64,000 bases of DNA, from the NCBI GenBank assembly GCA_013178185.1, contig JABLXC010000003.1, positions 62,001 through 126,000 of the forward strand. Reading direction: 5' to 3'. Below are positions 16,497 to 25,407 of the stretch, piece after piece. The position numbers and the translations under genes are program-made. The number at the start of each line of letters is the position of its first letter. The stretch's first letter is position 1. This stretch comes from Anaerolineae bacterium (GTDB lineage Bacteria > Chloroflexota > Anaerolineae > Anaerolineales > Anaerolineaceae). The notes under the pieces were generated by a model that was not told the DNA's origin, did no database searches, and worked only from the letters and a program-made list of their open reading frames with translations.

Positions 16497-17855
16497 ATGA
16501 AGATCATGGCTGTTATCCTGGCCGCCGGGCAGGGGACGCGTATGCGCTCGGAGCTGCCCAAAGTGCTCCATCCGCTGGCCGGACGCCCGATGATCCGCTA
16601 TGCAATCGATACGGCCAAAATATTGACGGGCGAGAAACCTGTTGTGGTAATTGGTCATGGTGCCAGCGCAGTTCAAGAAGTCGTGGGCGAAGAAGCCCTG
16701 TTTGCGGTTCAAGCCGAACAGCTTGGCACTGCCCATGCCGTCCAGTCGGCGGAAGCGCTACTGGCGGGTAAAGCAGATCTGGTGCTGGTTTTTTACGCCG
16801 ATATGCCCCTGCTGACGGTTGAAACAATGAGCAAGCTGGTCGAGACCCAGCGCAAGAACCCCGGCCCGCTGACGATGTTGACGGTCGTCCTACCTGATTC
16901 GCACGGTTTTGGGCGTGTCATCCGCAACGCCGATGGTTCGGTGCAGGCGATTGTAGAAGAAGCCCAGGCAACCCCTGAACAACTGGCTGTCAAGGAATTG
17001 AATGTGGGGGCGTATTGTTTCCGCGGCGATTGGCTGTGGGATGCTCTGCGGAAAATCCAGGTATCGCCCAAGGGCGAATACTACCTGACCGATTCGGTCG
17101 CGCTGGCTGTTGAAGCAGGCCGGCCTGTGCAAGCCGTCGCGTTGGAAGATGCTGACGAGGCAATTGGCATCAACAACCGCGTTCACCTGGCCGAGGTCGA
17201 GGCCATTCTGCGCCGGCGTACGAATACGCGCTGGATGATGGCTGGTGTGACATTTATCAACCCGGAACAGACGTATGTAGAAGCGGATGTCGTCCTGGGG
17301 AAAGATACGGTGCTCTGGCCGAACACTTATGTGCGCGGCAAAACAGTCATTGGCGAATCCTGCCAGATCGGTCCAAACACTGTGATCGAAGATTCGACCA
17401 TTGGTTCTCACTGTACCATCATCGCCTCGTTTCTCGAAGGCGCGCTTGTGGAAGACCATGTTGAGATGGGTCCCTTTGCTCACCTGCGGAAAGGCGCTCA
17501 CCTGGCTCAAGGAGTGCATATGGGGAACTTTGGGGAGGTCAAAAGTTCTTACCTGGGACCGGGGGTCAAGATGGGACATTTTTCTTATATTGGGGATGCA
17601 AATATTGGCCCTGACGTGAATATTGGAGCTGGTACAATCACTTGTAATTATGACGGCGTAAAAAAACACAAAACAGAAATCGGCGCGAATGCTTTTATTG
17701 GCAGCGATACCATGCTGGTGGCGCCCCTCCGTATTGGCGAAAACGCAAAAACAGGGGCAGGGTCTGTGGTCACACACGATGTCCCCGATGGCGAGGTTGT
17801 GGTAGGCGTCCCGGCCAGGCTGCTGCGTAAGAAGAAAGACAATGAAGGAACCTGA
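16497..17855 (+). CDS. glmU: Bifunctional N-acetylglucosamine-1-phosphate uridyltransferase / glucosamine-1-phosphate acetyltransferase
   Basis: GlmU makes UDP-N-acetylglucosamine for peptidoglycan and other glycans. The 452-residue protein has the N-terminal nucleotidyltransferase loop LAAGQGTRMRSELPKVLHPL, a central QAEQLGTAHAV block and a Lys/Asn region with YYLTDSV. The C-terminal left-handed beta helix contains the acetyltransferase segments MGPFAHLRKGAHL, GAGTITCNYDG and FIGSDTMLVAP. GGAGG precedes the ATG by about nine bases. The next gene starts 14 bases inside its end. Confidence 0.95.
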   Translation: MKIMAVILAAGQGTRMRSELPKVLHPLAGRPMIRYAIDTAKILTGEKPVVVIGHGASAVQEVVGEEALFAVQAEQLGTAHAVQSAEALLAGKADLVLVFYADMPLLTVETMSKLVETQRKNPGPLTMLTVVLPDSHGFGRVIRNADGSVQAIVEEAQATPEQLAVKELNVGAYCFRGDWLWDALRKIQVSPKGEYYLTDSVALAVEAGRPVQAVALEDADEAIGINNRVHLAEVEAILRRRTNTRWMMAGVTFINPEQTYVEADVVLGKDTVLWPNTYVRGKTVIGESCQIGPNTVIEDSTIGSHCTIIASFLEGALVEDHVEMGPFAHLRKGAHLAQGVHMGNFGEVKSSYLGPGVKMGHFSYIGDANIGPDVNIGAGTITCNYDGVKKHKTEIGANAFIGSDTMLVAPLRIGENAKTGAGSVVTHDVPDGEVVVGVPARLLRKKKDNEGT

Positions 17856-19134
17856 TAGCCAACTTCTCTCGATTTTCCTCGGTTTTTTTCTCTTTTTAGA
17901 CCTGTTGTTTGTCGCCGTGCGGTCGAGCTTTGTACACGTGCGCGTACCCCACCTGGTTGGCTTGCGCGAAATCAAAGTTACTGCTGTAGAACGGACGCTG
18001 CGCCTGTTAGAACGACCATATCTGCCGGCTACCCTGCGAATTGGCGTGGTGCTGATGCATTTTGCTATTGCAGTGACTGCCTGGATGTTGTTCCATACTT
18101 ATGGTATCCTCGCAGATCAGCCCTTCTTGCTCCTGCTGGTGCTGCTTTTGCTGGCTCTGGCGCTTTTGGTCATAGAGTTCGGCCTGGAGGGGATCGTTTT
18201 GCGCAAGCCCGAAAACTGGGCGCTGAACCTGACACCGGTTTGTGAAATCGTGGATGGTCTTTTCAGACCGGTTTCCTGGCTGTTGATGACCGTGATTGGC
18301 AGCCCGGCCTCGATGCAGCGCAATATGGGCTCTGTCACCGAGGATGAGTTAAAGACCTGGGTACAGGAAGGCCAGCCGGAAGGCACGCTGGAGAAGGGCG
18401 AGCGGAAGATGATCTATTCCATCTTCCACTTCAGCGATACACTCTGCCGCGAGATTATGGTGCCGCGCATCGATGTGTTTGCCCTGGATGCAGATACTTC
18501 GTTCCAGGAAGCGCTGCAGGCGGTCATCCTTTCGGGACATTCGCGGTTGCCGATCTATGAAGGGAACATCGATAATGTGATTGGCCTGCTGTATGCCAAA
18601 GATCTCCTCAAGCTCACTGTAGAGGGAGAACGCCCCCAATCCATCCGCCAATTGTTGCGTCCTGTTTTCTTTGTGCCTGAAGCGAAAAAGGTGGATGAAT
18701 TATTACGAGAGATGCAGGAGCGCGGCGTTCACATGGTGATTGTGGTTGATGAATACGGCGGGATCGCTGGCCTGGTGACGCTGGAAGACATCGTTGAGGA
18801 AATTGTCGGCGAAATTCGCGATGAATATGACCAGAGCGAGGAAAACCTGTATCAGCAGGTTGGCCCGGATGAATACCTGTTCCTGGGGAGGATTGACCTG
18901 GACGATTTCAACGATATAGTCGGAACCCATCTGACCAAAGAAGTGGCCGACACACTCGGCGGTTTTATCTACGGCCAGATCGGCCGGGTGCCGATTGGCG
19001 GCGAACATGTGCGGGTGGAAGATTGGGACCTGACGGTGGAACAGGTGATTGGCCGCCGTATTCGGCTGGTGCGAGCGCGTCGGTATAACGAGGAAACGGT
19101 TGGTCCGGAGGAAGACGCCGATGAATTTGAGTGA
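17842..19134 (+). CDS. CNNM/CorC-HlyC family membrane protein with paired CBS domains
   Basis: The 430-residue protein begins with about four hydrophobic segments (DUF21/CNNM region, residues 1-165). An acidic linker follows, then two CBS motifs at about residues 210-325 (MVPRIDVFALDAD; VDEYGGIAGLVTLEDI). It ends with a CorC/HlyC C-terminal domain containing DEYLFLGRIDLDDFN. The family is linked to magnesium or cobalt efflux and ion homeostasis; CBS domains sense adenosyl nucleotides. It overlaps glmU by 14 bases and cdd by 14 bases, which implies coupled translation of all three. Confidence 0.85.
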   Translation: MKEPDSQLLSIFLGFFLFLDLLFVAVRSSFVHVRVPHLVGLREIKVTAVERTLRLLERPYLPATLRIGVVLMHFAIAVTAWMLFHTYGILADQPFLLLLVLLLLALALLVIEFGLEGIVLRKPENWALNLTPVCEIVDGLFRPVSWLLMTVIGSPASMQRNMGSVTEDELKTWVQEGQPEGTLEKGERKMIYSIFHFSDTLCREIMVPRIDVFALDADTSFQEALQAVILSGHSRLPIYEGNIDNVIGLLYAKDLLKLTVEGERPQSIRQLLRPVFFVPEAKKVDELLREMQERGVHMVIVVDEYGGIAGLVTLEDIVEEIVGEIRDEYDQSEENLYQQVGPDEYLFLGRIDLDDFNDIVGTHLTKEVADTLGGFIYGQIGRVPIGGEHVRVEDWDLTVEQVIGRRIRLVRARRYNEETVGPEEDADEFE

Positions 19135-19531
19135 TGAGATGCGCCAGAAACTGGTGGAGATCGCCCGGCAGGTGCGCCGTTGGGCGTATGCGCCCTATTC
19201 AAATTACCCGGTTGGGGCTGCACTTCTGACGGCATCCGGGAAAATCTACGATGGCGTCAATGTCGAAAGCGCCGCCTACCCTACCACGATCTGCGCGGAA
19301 CGGGTAGCGATTTTCAAAGCAGTGTCCGAAGGTGAGCGTGAATTTGCTGCTATAGCGGTGGTTACCCATAATGGGGGCGTTCCTTGTGGCGCTTGCCGTC
19401 AAGTGATGGCAGAATTTGGCCTGGATACGCTGGTCATGGTGGCCGATAAGGATGGCCAGATTACCACAGAGATGACCGTAGCCGAGCTGTTGCCGGGGGC
19501 TTTCCGCCCTGAACACCTGGTGCGCGAGTAG
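19121..19531 (+). CDS. cdd: Cytidine deaminase
   Basis: Cytidine deaminase hydrolyses cytidine or deoxycytidine to uridine forms in pyrimidine salvage. From ATG 19121 the protein has 136 residues, normal for the homotetrameric class. The zinc and catalytic motifs are visible as CAE (in YPTTICAERVA) and PCGACRQV. The N-terminus has YAPYSNYPVGAALL. The longer upstream frame would extend far into the CNNM gene and was rejected. The gene overlaps the CNNM gene by 14 bases. Confidence 0.93.
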   Translation: MNLSDEMRQKLVEIARQVRRWAYAPYSNYPVGAALLTASGKIYDGVNVESAAYPTTICAERVAIFKAVSEGEREFAAIAVVTHNGGVPCGACRQVMAEFGLDTLVMVADKDGQITTEMTVAELLPGAFRPEHLVRE

Positions 19532-19596
19532 GGTGGATCGCTTCCGGTTTTGACGGGTCGCCCGATGGGTAGCCTCTTTTTATCCGGAGAGACGAG

Positions 19597-20388
19597 TTGA
19601 GCGTAGAACGGTCTCGAAAGGTTGAGGCGGTGGTACTGCGTCACTCCGATTGGGGTGAGGCTGACCGGTTGCTGGTGCTTTTTAGCCGGGAGGGGGGAAA
19701 GCTGAGAGCGGTGGTGAAAGGCGCCCGTAAACTGGTCTCGCGCAAGGCCGGTCACCTGGAACCTTTCACCTGCGTAACGCTGATGCTGGCGCGTGGGCGC
19801 GATTTCTGGATCGTGACGCAGGCACAAACTGTTGAAGCCTATTTGCCGCTGCGCGATGATCTGACGCGCACGGGGTATGCCGCTTATGTGGTCGAACTAT
19901 TGGATCGTTTCTCTTACGAGGAAGGTGAGAATCGATCGCTCTACCGGTTGCTACGGGATACCCTTCAGCGTCTGACAGAAGAAACCGATTTGCCGCCCGT
20001 CATCCGGTATTATGAGGTGCGGCTGTTGGATCTGGTAGGTTTTCGCCCAGAATTGTTTCATTGTGTGGGCTGTGGAAAGAAAATTCAGCCTGTTGATCAG
20101 TTCTTCTCGGCTGGAGAGGGCGGCGTGATGTGCCCGCAGTGCGGCCCAAAGGCAAGACATACCCGCCTAGTTTCTATGCCAGCGCTCAAATATCTGCGCC
20201 ACTACCAGCGTAGCGCCTATTCTGAAGCAAAACGCGCCGGCTTGCCGCAGGGTGTGCGCGGCGAGTTGGAAGCGCTGATGCAGTATTATCTGACCTATAT
20301 TCTTGAGCAGGGACTGAAAACGCCGGCCTTCATCCGAATGGTGGAAAGGTCTAACCGTTCAACGTCAGGGGACAATGAAAGCTCATAA
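19597..20388 (+). CDS. recO: DNA repair protein RecO
   Basis: RecO helps load RecA on gapped DNA with RecF and RecR. The 263-residue protein has an N-terminal OB fold (VVLRHSDWGEADRLLVLFSR), a helical domain, and a C-terminal four-cysteine zinc site (FHCVGCGKK ... VMCPQCG). The start is TTG 19597 with a GGAGAGACGAG ribosome site. It is the last gene of the glmU run; its end overlaps by six bases the end of the convergent acyltransferase gene. Confidence 0.92.
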   Translation: MSVERSRKVEAVVLRHSDWGEADRLLVLFSREGGKLRAVVKGARKLVSRKAGHLEPFTCVTLMLARGRDFWIVTQAQTVEAYLPLRDDLTRTGYAAYVVELLDRFSYEEGENRSLYRLLRDTLQRLTEETDLPPVIRYYEVRLLDLVGFRPELFHCVGCGKKIQPVDQFFSAGEGGVMCPQCGPKARHTRLVSMPALKYLRHYQRSAYSEAKRAGLPQGVRGELEALMQYYLTYILEQGLKTPAFIRMVERSNRSTSGDNESS

Positions 20389-21189
20389 ATTGTCTTCGCC
20401 GCCAGCCTGGGTGTCTCGCTTCAGGTTGCTTTTTACTCCAGGCTGAAAGCGCACGAATTCCTCTGTGGCGTTCTCCAAATCGGCGTAAACGCCGCGGTTT
20501 TCAAGCGGCAACAGCGCTGCCAGTTGATACATCAGCTCGCGGGTGGCCTGATCCCGCACTTCACGGGAGAGCCCTTTTCCTTGGGTGTCGATCCAGAAAG
20601 GATTTCCAACCCGGACGTGGAACTCGGTGCGCTTGAGTTTCTTGATATTGCTCCAAAAATGTTCATTTCCGAAAAACGCCAGCGGCATAATTGGCGCGCC
20701 GCTGCGGACAGCTAAAAGCACTGCGCCGGGATGACCTTTTTGCAGGCGGCCGTTTCCGCTGCGGGTGCCTTCGGGTGAAATCGCAAAAATCGCGCCGTCT
20801 GCCAGAGCCTGCTCTGCTTTTCGAAAAGCTTCCAGGTCGGCTTCACCGCGCCGGAGCGGTATGCCGCCCCAAACGTTGAACAGAAAAGCCTTGAAGGGAT
20901 TGTGCCAGGTTTCCAATTTTGAAAAGCCGGTCACCGGGCGCGGCCAGACACGGCTGATCAAGGTTGGCACTTCTAAAAAATTGATGTGGTTGCCCACCAG
21001 AATCAGGGGCCCGTGCGGCGGAATACGCTCCAGTTCGCTGGCATCCATCCGGCAGAGCAGCCCTGTCAAGAAGCGCAGGATGGTGTTGACGATCCAGGCC
21101 AGGATCTTTTGCCCAGAGCCGGGCTTTGCATAACCTGCCAATCGGAGGGGGGTTTTATGAAGGTCTCCCTGATAGATCGAACGATTCAT
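20383..21189 (-). CDS. plsC: Lysophospholipid acyltransferase family protein (PlsC-like)
   Basis: The protein has 268 residues with the acyltransferase motifs VGNHINFLE (HX4D type, here with Glu) and ISPEGTRSGNGR, then PIMPLAFFG. Such enzymes transfer an acyl chain to lysophosphatidic acid or related lipids at the inner membrane face. The standard motif I is NHXXXXD; here the acidic residue appears as Glu, which is unusual and may alter activity or acceptor. The start at 21189 forms ATGA with the stop of the upstream lipid-kinase gene, so the two are coupled. Confidence 0.8.
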   Translation of the reverse strand: MNRSIYQGDLHKTPLRLAGYAKPGSGQKILAWIVNTILRFLTGLLCRMDASELERIPPHGPLILVGNHINFLEVPTLISRVWPRPVTGFSKLETWHNPFKAFLFNVWGGIPLRRGEADLEAFRKAEQALADGAIFAISPEGTRSGNGRLQKGHPGAVLLAVRSGAPIMPLAFFGNEHFWSNIKKLKRTEFHVRVGNPFWIDTQGKGLSREVRDQATRELMYQLAALLPLENRGVYADLENATEEFVRFQPGVKSNLKRDTQAGGEDNL

Positions 21190-22121
21190 ACTGCCTCTTC
21201 TGGGTATTCGCAAATCAGCGCAATCTGGCGAGAGACTATCTTGACAGATAGTTCGTCGCCTTCAGTGCAGATCGTTTCACCATCTGCATGGACGGGCAGG
21301 TATCCTTCAATTGCCCGGATTTCAACCAGGCTACTATTTTCGCCACCGATGTTTTTTTGACTGTATTGTGTTCCGTTAAAGAATGTGGGAATTGTGCGCA
21401 GCATTTGAGCGCGGTTCATCTGATATGCCAGACAAAGGTCAAACTTGCCATCGTCTTTCTCGCTGTTCGGCGCCATCATGAACCCGCCCCCCATACGCCG
21501 TCCGTTCATAATCGAAACCATCAGGAAGTTATCGGTGATGGTCTTGTCGTCCAGCTTAAGTTCGATTTTTGGGGCATTGTAATACAATGCGATCGTTTTG
21601 AGCGCCGCGACCAGGTAGGTCAAGAAGCCCGTCAGTCTGGATTTGGCGGCGATGAAACCCACCACGGCGTCAAAGCCGATCCCGACGCCGTTGCCAAAGT
21701 AGCGGCCGTTTGGGTAGAGCCCGCCCCGGATGTGCCCCACATCGATCAAGCGATATTTACCCTGCGCCAATAATCGGCAGGCAGACGGCGTGTCGGCGGG
21801 AATTCCCATGCTGAACCCAAAATCATTGCCCCGCCCGATGGGTAAAAGTCCCATGCAGGTATGGTTCGCGCCATACTCTCGCGCCAGCATTAGACCATTC
21901 AGCACTTCATTGGCGGTACCATCTCCGCCTGCTGCTACGACCACATCCCATCCTTCCGAAATGGCTTCCTGGGCCAGTTCGGCGGCATGCCAGGGGTAGC
22001 GCGTCAGGACGATTTCATAATCCAGATTGTATTTATTTAATTCCTCTTCTATCAGTGGAATCTGCGTTAAAGCTCTACCTTTACCCGCAATGGGATTTGT
22101 GATGATTCGGTATCTGGTCAT
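21186..22121 (-). CDS. Diacylglycerol kinase / sphingosine-kinase-like family protein (DagK/YegS type)
   Basis: The 311-residue protein shows the DAGK catalytic motifs: NPIAGKG near the N-terminus (nucleotide loop), AAGGDGTANEV, and PIGRGNDFG. A C-terminal beta-rich domain contains GNGVGIGFDA and PVHADGE. Members phosphorylate diacylglycerol or other lipids with ATP. The paired acyltransferase gene downstream supports a role in phospholipid synthesis or recycling. It is divergent from the PTS regulator gene, with 238 bases between them. Confidence 0.88.
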   Translation of the reverse strand: MTRYRIITNPIAGKGRALTQIPLIEEELNKYNLDYEIVLTRYPWHAAELAQEAISEGWDVVVAAGGDGTANEVLNGLMLAREYGANHTCMGLLPIGRGNDFGFSMGIPADTPSACRLLAQGKYRLIDVGHIRGGLYPNGRYFGNGVGIGFDAVVGFIAAKSRLTGFLTYLVAALKTIALYYNAPKIELKLDDKTITDNFLMVSIMNGRRMGGGFMMAPNSEKDDGKFDLCLAYQMNRAQMLRTIPTFFNGTQYSQKNIGGENSSLVEIRAIEGYLPVHADGETICTEGDELSVKIVSRQIALICEYPEEAV

Positions 22122-22240
22122 GGTCTATGCCTTTTTAGATTTGGGAGTAACGCTATTATCTCACAAATGTAATAACGCATGGCGGTCAATTTCGTTGCGG
22201 TAGCGCTTTTGGAACAGGCGACCTGGAGCGATGATACCGG

Positions 22241-22321
22241 AACAATTGTTACTCATGTAACTTTATGAATTTTTTGTAATAATTCATTGTGAACAGAATG
22301 GTCATCCATAATGATCATTCT
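22241..22321. promoter_or_regulatory. Cluster of inverted repeats upstream of the PTS regulator (operator candidates)
   Basis: Three features stack here. AACAATTGTT is a perfect palindrome (22241-22250). ATGAATT/AATTCAT (22265-22271 and 22281-22287) forms a 7-bp inverted repeat. AGAATGGTCAT/ATGATCATTCT (22295-22305 and 22311-22321) is an 11-bp inverted repeat with one mismatch. The last ends 14 bases before the TATAAT at 22336 and so covers the -35 position, as expected for an operator. Confidence 0.5.
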
Positions 22322-22335
22322 GGCTCTCAGAATCC

Positions 22336-22341
22336 TATAAT
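22336..22341 (+). promoter_or_regulatory. -10 element for the PTS regulator gene
   Basis: TATAAT lies 18 bases before ATG 22360. No consensus -35 is seen; the inverted repeat occupies that place, which suggests activator or repressor control. Confidence 0.5.
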
Positions 22342-22359
22342 TTTTATGACGGAGTAATC

Positions 22360-23907
22360 ATGAATCATTTGAATTCCCGACAGGTTGCAATTTTAAAGAA
22401 TTTACTCCAAACTAATTCTCCAATTTCTGCCAACGAGCTGGGCAAAAAGATCGGTCTGTCCGCCCGGATCATCCGCCATAATGTCCCTTTTATTAATTTC
22501 TGGCTTGGGCAGTACGCTGTCGAAATTCAGAGCAAACCGAACATCGGCCTGGCGGTTAATTGTTCGCCGGAAATGCGGGTAGACCTATTGAAGAAGATCA
22601 GCGAAGCGTCGTCCAGCGTTATTTATTCTCAAAAAGATAGAGACCACATCATTTTATTTCAAGTTTTGAGCACGCTGGAAGGCTTTTCGGAGGAGGATTT
22701 AAGAAATGTTCTCAATGTATCTCGCACCACGCTCAAACATGATTGGGATCGGGTAGAGCGCTGGCTAAACCAGCGAGATCTTTTTCTTACTCGCCGCCCT
22801 AAGATTGGTGTGAGCGTTCAGGGTCGCGAAAATGACTTTCGTCACGCTCTAATCGCCTTGTTGTTCGAAATTGGTATTGAGAGCGAACTGATTGATTTGA
22901 GTCTGTGGGGGATTAAGTCATCGGACCGAAAGCGCCTTCAAGTTTCTCCTGCCGCAGCCTTAATTTTGAACGAAGTTGCCGGGTGGGGTCTTAAGGAGGG
23001 CTGGGAAACGATCGGCTTTATCGAAAACGAATTAGATACCCACTTTGCTGATGGTGAACACCTGGCCTTGGCCCTTTACTGGGCGATTATGCTTCGAAGG
23101 ATCAAGTGCAAACATTTCATTCAACTTTCCGATGAACGGATCAGCTATCTCTCTTCGCGACCCGAATATGCCATTGTGCAGGCGATCATCGAGAAGTTGA
23201 TTGAAAAGATTTCGCTGCGCTTGAACCCTCCAGAAATTGCTCAATTGACCCTCGAAGTGATGACGGCGCGAGGCGAATTTCGCATCCACGGAAAACCCGA
23301 AAGTTACCGGGGATCGCAAGAAAAAACGACAGAAATTGCCAGACGGCTGGTCACACAGGTGGGAGAATACCTGGGGACGAACCTGGAAAATTCGGAAGTC
23401 ATCCTGCGGCTCACCGATCATTTATCCAGGGTCATAATCCGCATAAAATTCGGTCTTCCGTTTCAGAATAAGTTGACTGAGGAGATCAAACAGGCTTATC
23501 CGCTTCTCTGGCAGGCAACTTCTAAAGCTGTTAATGAGATTTGGGATGAAGCTGGTCCCCCTTTGCCCGTTGAGGAAATTGCCTATATTACCATGTACAT
23601 GGCGCTGGCTTTGCAGCTCAATAAGAACGCCCAAAAGAGCAAGCAAAATCCGGTTGCCATGGTAGCCTGTCCGAGCGGCGGGGTGACGGTTTGGATGCTG
23701 GTCTCTCGTCTCAGGTCTGAGTTGCCCGAAATCGAGATCAAAGAAGTCATTTCGTTGCGTGACATCAATAAAGTCAATCCAGATGAAGTAGATGTGATCA
23801 TTTGCACCAGTCAGGTGAACTCGCGAAATATAAAGACGATCACCGTAAACCCGTTGCTGGGCGAAGAAGACATCGTAAAAATTCGGCAGGAACTTGGTTT
23901 ATCCTGA
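22360..23907 (+). CDS. PRD-domain transcriptional regulator with EIIB-like C-terminus
   Basis: The 515-residue protein has an N-terminal winged helix (residues 1-60) and a second DNA-binding region with VSRTTLKHDWDRV near 125-170. Two PTS regulation domains follow: one with EHLALALYWAI and one with LTDHLSRVIIRIKFGLP. A C-terminal EIIB-like module has VACPSGGVTVWML, where the Cys could be a phosphorylation site. This is the LicR/MtlR style of regulator, whose activity is set by PTS phosphorylation. In the second PRD the usual later histidine (LHxxA) appears as MYMALAL, so one phospho-site seems lost. It heads the PTS cluster and probably controls it. Confidence 0.85.
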   Translation: MNHLNSRQVAILKNLLQTNSPISANELGKKIGLSARIIRHNVPFINFWLGQYAVEIQSKPNIGLAVNCSPEMRVDLLKKISEASSSVIYSQKDRDHIILFQVLSTLEGFSEEDLRNVLNVSRTTLKHDWDRVERWLNQRDLFLTRRPKIGVSVQGRENDFRHALIALLFEIGIESELIDLSLWGIKSSDRKRLQVSPAAALILNEVAGWGLKEGWETIGFIENELDTHFADGEHLALALYWAIMLRRIKCKHFIQLSDERISYLSSRPEYAIVQAIIEKLIEKISLRLNPPEIAQLTLEVMTARGEFRIHGKPESYRGSQEKTTEIARRLVTQVGEYLGTNLENSEVILRLTDHLSRVIIRIKFGLPFQNKLTEEIKQAYPLLWQATSKAVNEIWDEAGPPLPVEEIAYITMYMALALQLNKNAQKSKQNPVAMVACPSGGVTVWMLVSRLRSELPEIEIKEVISLRDINKVNPDEVDVIICTSQVNSRNIKTITVNPLLGEEDIVKIRQELGLS

Positions 23908-23939
23908 AGACTGAACATTCATGATACGAGAGTGAAGAA

Positions 23940-24413
23940 ATGGAACAATCCAAAGCAGAAAAACCGGTAATTCATCAGGATTTGGTCGTTTTAGATATGA
24001 ATTGCTCGACCGCTGAAGAAGCGATCCGGCAACTGGCTGGAAAGTTAGAAGAAAGGCGCTGGGTGAAAGAAGGGTACACCCAGGCGGTGCTAAATCGTGA
24101 AAAAGAGTATCCTACTGGCCTACCGACGAATGAGGCTGCGGTGGCGATACCGCACACGAACGCAGAATATTGTCTTAAATCGGCGATGGTCACTGGAATA
24201 TTGCGAGAGCCGGTGTCCTTTGGGAATATGGCCAATCCTGATGAAATGCTACCGGTTCGAATTATCTTCCTGCTGGCAATGAAAGAACCGGCCTTGCAAG
24301 TTCAATGGCTTAAACAGCTCGTATCTATGCTGCGAAAACCTGGAATGTTGGAAAACTTGGTGAATCAAACTTCTCGTGATGAAGTGGTGAACCTTCTCAA
24401 AACTATTCTGTAG
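23940..24413 (+). CDS. PTS EIIA component, fructose/galactitol type
   Basis: The 157-residue protein belongs to the PTS EIIA-2 family. The phosphorylated histidine is His72 in VAIPHTNAE, and the preceding EYPTGLPTNEAAVAI segment matches the family. EIIA takes phosphate from HPr and passes it to EIIB. It follows the regulator by 32 bases and precedes the TrpB-like gene by 53. It is a free-standing subunit, as in galactitol systems, with EIIB and EIIC encoded 3 kb downstream. Confidence 0.9.
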   Translation: MEQSKAEKPVIHQDLVVLDMNCSTAEEAIRQLAGKLEERRWVKEGYTQAVLNREKEYPTGLPTNEAAVAIPHTNAEYCLKSAMVTGILREPVSFGNMANPDEMLPVRIIFLLAMKEPALQVQWLKQLVSMLRKPGMLENLVNQTSRDEVVNLLKTIL

Positions 24414-24466
24414 CGTTTTGGGGCATGTTGCTAATTGAACATCAGATAAGAAAGGAAGGAAACAGA

Positions 24467-25405
24467 ATGACTGCAAAGCAAAAGTTGTTACCTCCATATT
24501 TTGGAAAGTGGGGTGGGTTCTTTGTGCCAGATCCGATGACTCCCGCGCTGGACGATTTCGCCAGCTTGGCGGAGGAAAAAATTACTCGGAGCGACTTCAA
24601 ATCGCAATTTGAGCTTGTACTTTCTGGGGTGGGGGTAGCGCCGGTTGATCCAAAACCAGTTCCCAATTCTCAAGATGTGTATTCGGTTCAATCAACGGTT
24701 TTATATTTTGTGGCGGCCGGTTATGCCCTCCTGGCCCAGGCGAGTGGGAGAGAGCTGGTGAGCGGGGCATATTCTGAGACTCAGGCCTTAATATTAACAA
24801 AGATCTGCGAGAAACTTTCTGTCCCGCTGACGTTGTGGCTTAACGTTGCTACCGGCGCAGATGAAAACCTGGTGAGGGCATTAGAAGATGGGGGGGTAAA
24901 AGTCAATCTTGATTCTTGCCGGGCATTGTTCGATGAACCGGATATGTACGCCTTTCAAAGATTTATCGCTGATCCGGAACACTATTTGTGGGCTACCTTG
25001 AACACGGTCACAGGGCCTTACCCTTACCCGGCGATGACAGGCTATTTTGCACATTTTTACACAGATAAAGTGGTTGAGGCAGCCAGCAAGCTGGCAGCGG
25101 GCAGGCCTGCAACCATCGCTGCGGCGGGGTATCCGGGTTTTTCGATGGCGGGTTTGCTTTTCGGCGCGGGCGCAGAAAAGGTAAAACTGGTTACTTACGA
25201 ACCGCCGGTTGAAAAAGAGCGAGAAGAATGCTACCTGGGCGCTTATACCAGGGCGGCGATGATTGGCAAGAAAGATTTTATTTTGAGTCCGATGCTGGTC
25301 AGCGCATGGGAAGGTGGCAGGGTGGAACGATTTTATACCTGCGCGCCGTACCAGTTCTTCGCTGAAAAAAAGGGTGCAGGCTTTGTCCTGGTGTTGGAGG
25401 ATTGA
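24467..25405 (+). CDS. TrpB-like protein lacking the PLP lysine (putative pseudoenzyme)
   Basis: The protein has 312 residues from ATG 24467 (AAGGAAGGA upstream). The opening YFGKWGGFFVPDPMTPALDD matches the start of the tryptophan synthase beta chain. Later GYALLAQASGRELVSGAY aligns with TrpB GQALLAKRMGK and the strand after it, and TGPYPYPAMTGYF aligns with GPHPYP. By eye, Lys87 of TrpB falls on Leu79. The catalytic Glu109 position is also not Glu, and the glycine-rich PLP phosphate loop (GGGSN) is AGYPGFS. It is also about 85 residues shorter than TrpB. PLP chemistry therefore looks lost. It may bind and regulate the adjacent TrpA-like proteins or have a new activity. Confidence 0.75.
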   Translation: MTAKQKLLPPYFGKWGGFFVPDPMTPALDDFASLAEEKITRSDFKSQFELVLSGVGVAPVDPKPVPNSQDVYSVQSTVLYFVAAGYALLAQASGRELVSGAYSETQALILTKICEKLSVPLTLWLNVATGADENLVRALEDGGVKVNLDSCRALFDEPDMYAFQRFIADPEHYLWATLNTVTGPYPYPAMTGYFAHFYTDKVVEAASKLAAGRPATIAAAGYPGFSMAGLLFGAGAEKVKLVTYEPPVEKEREECYLGAYTRAAMIGKKDFILSPMLVSAWEGGRVERFYTCAPYQFFAEKKGAGFVLVLED

Positions 25406-25407
25406 TC

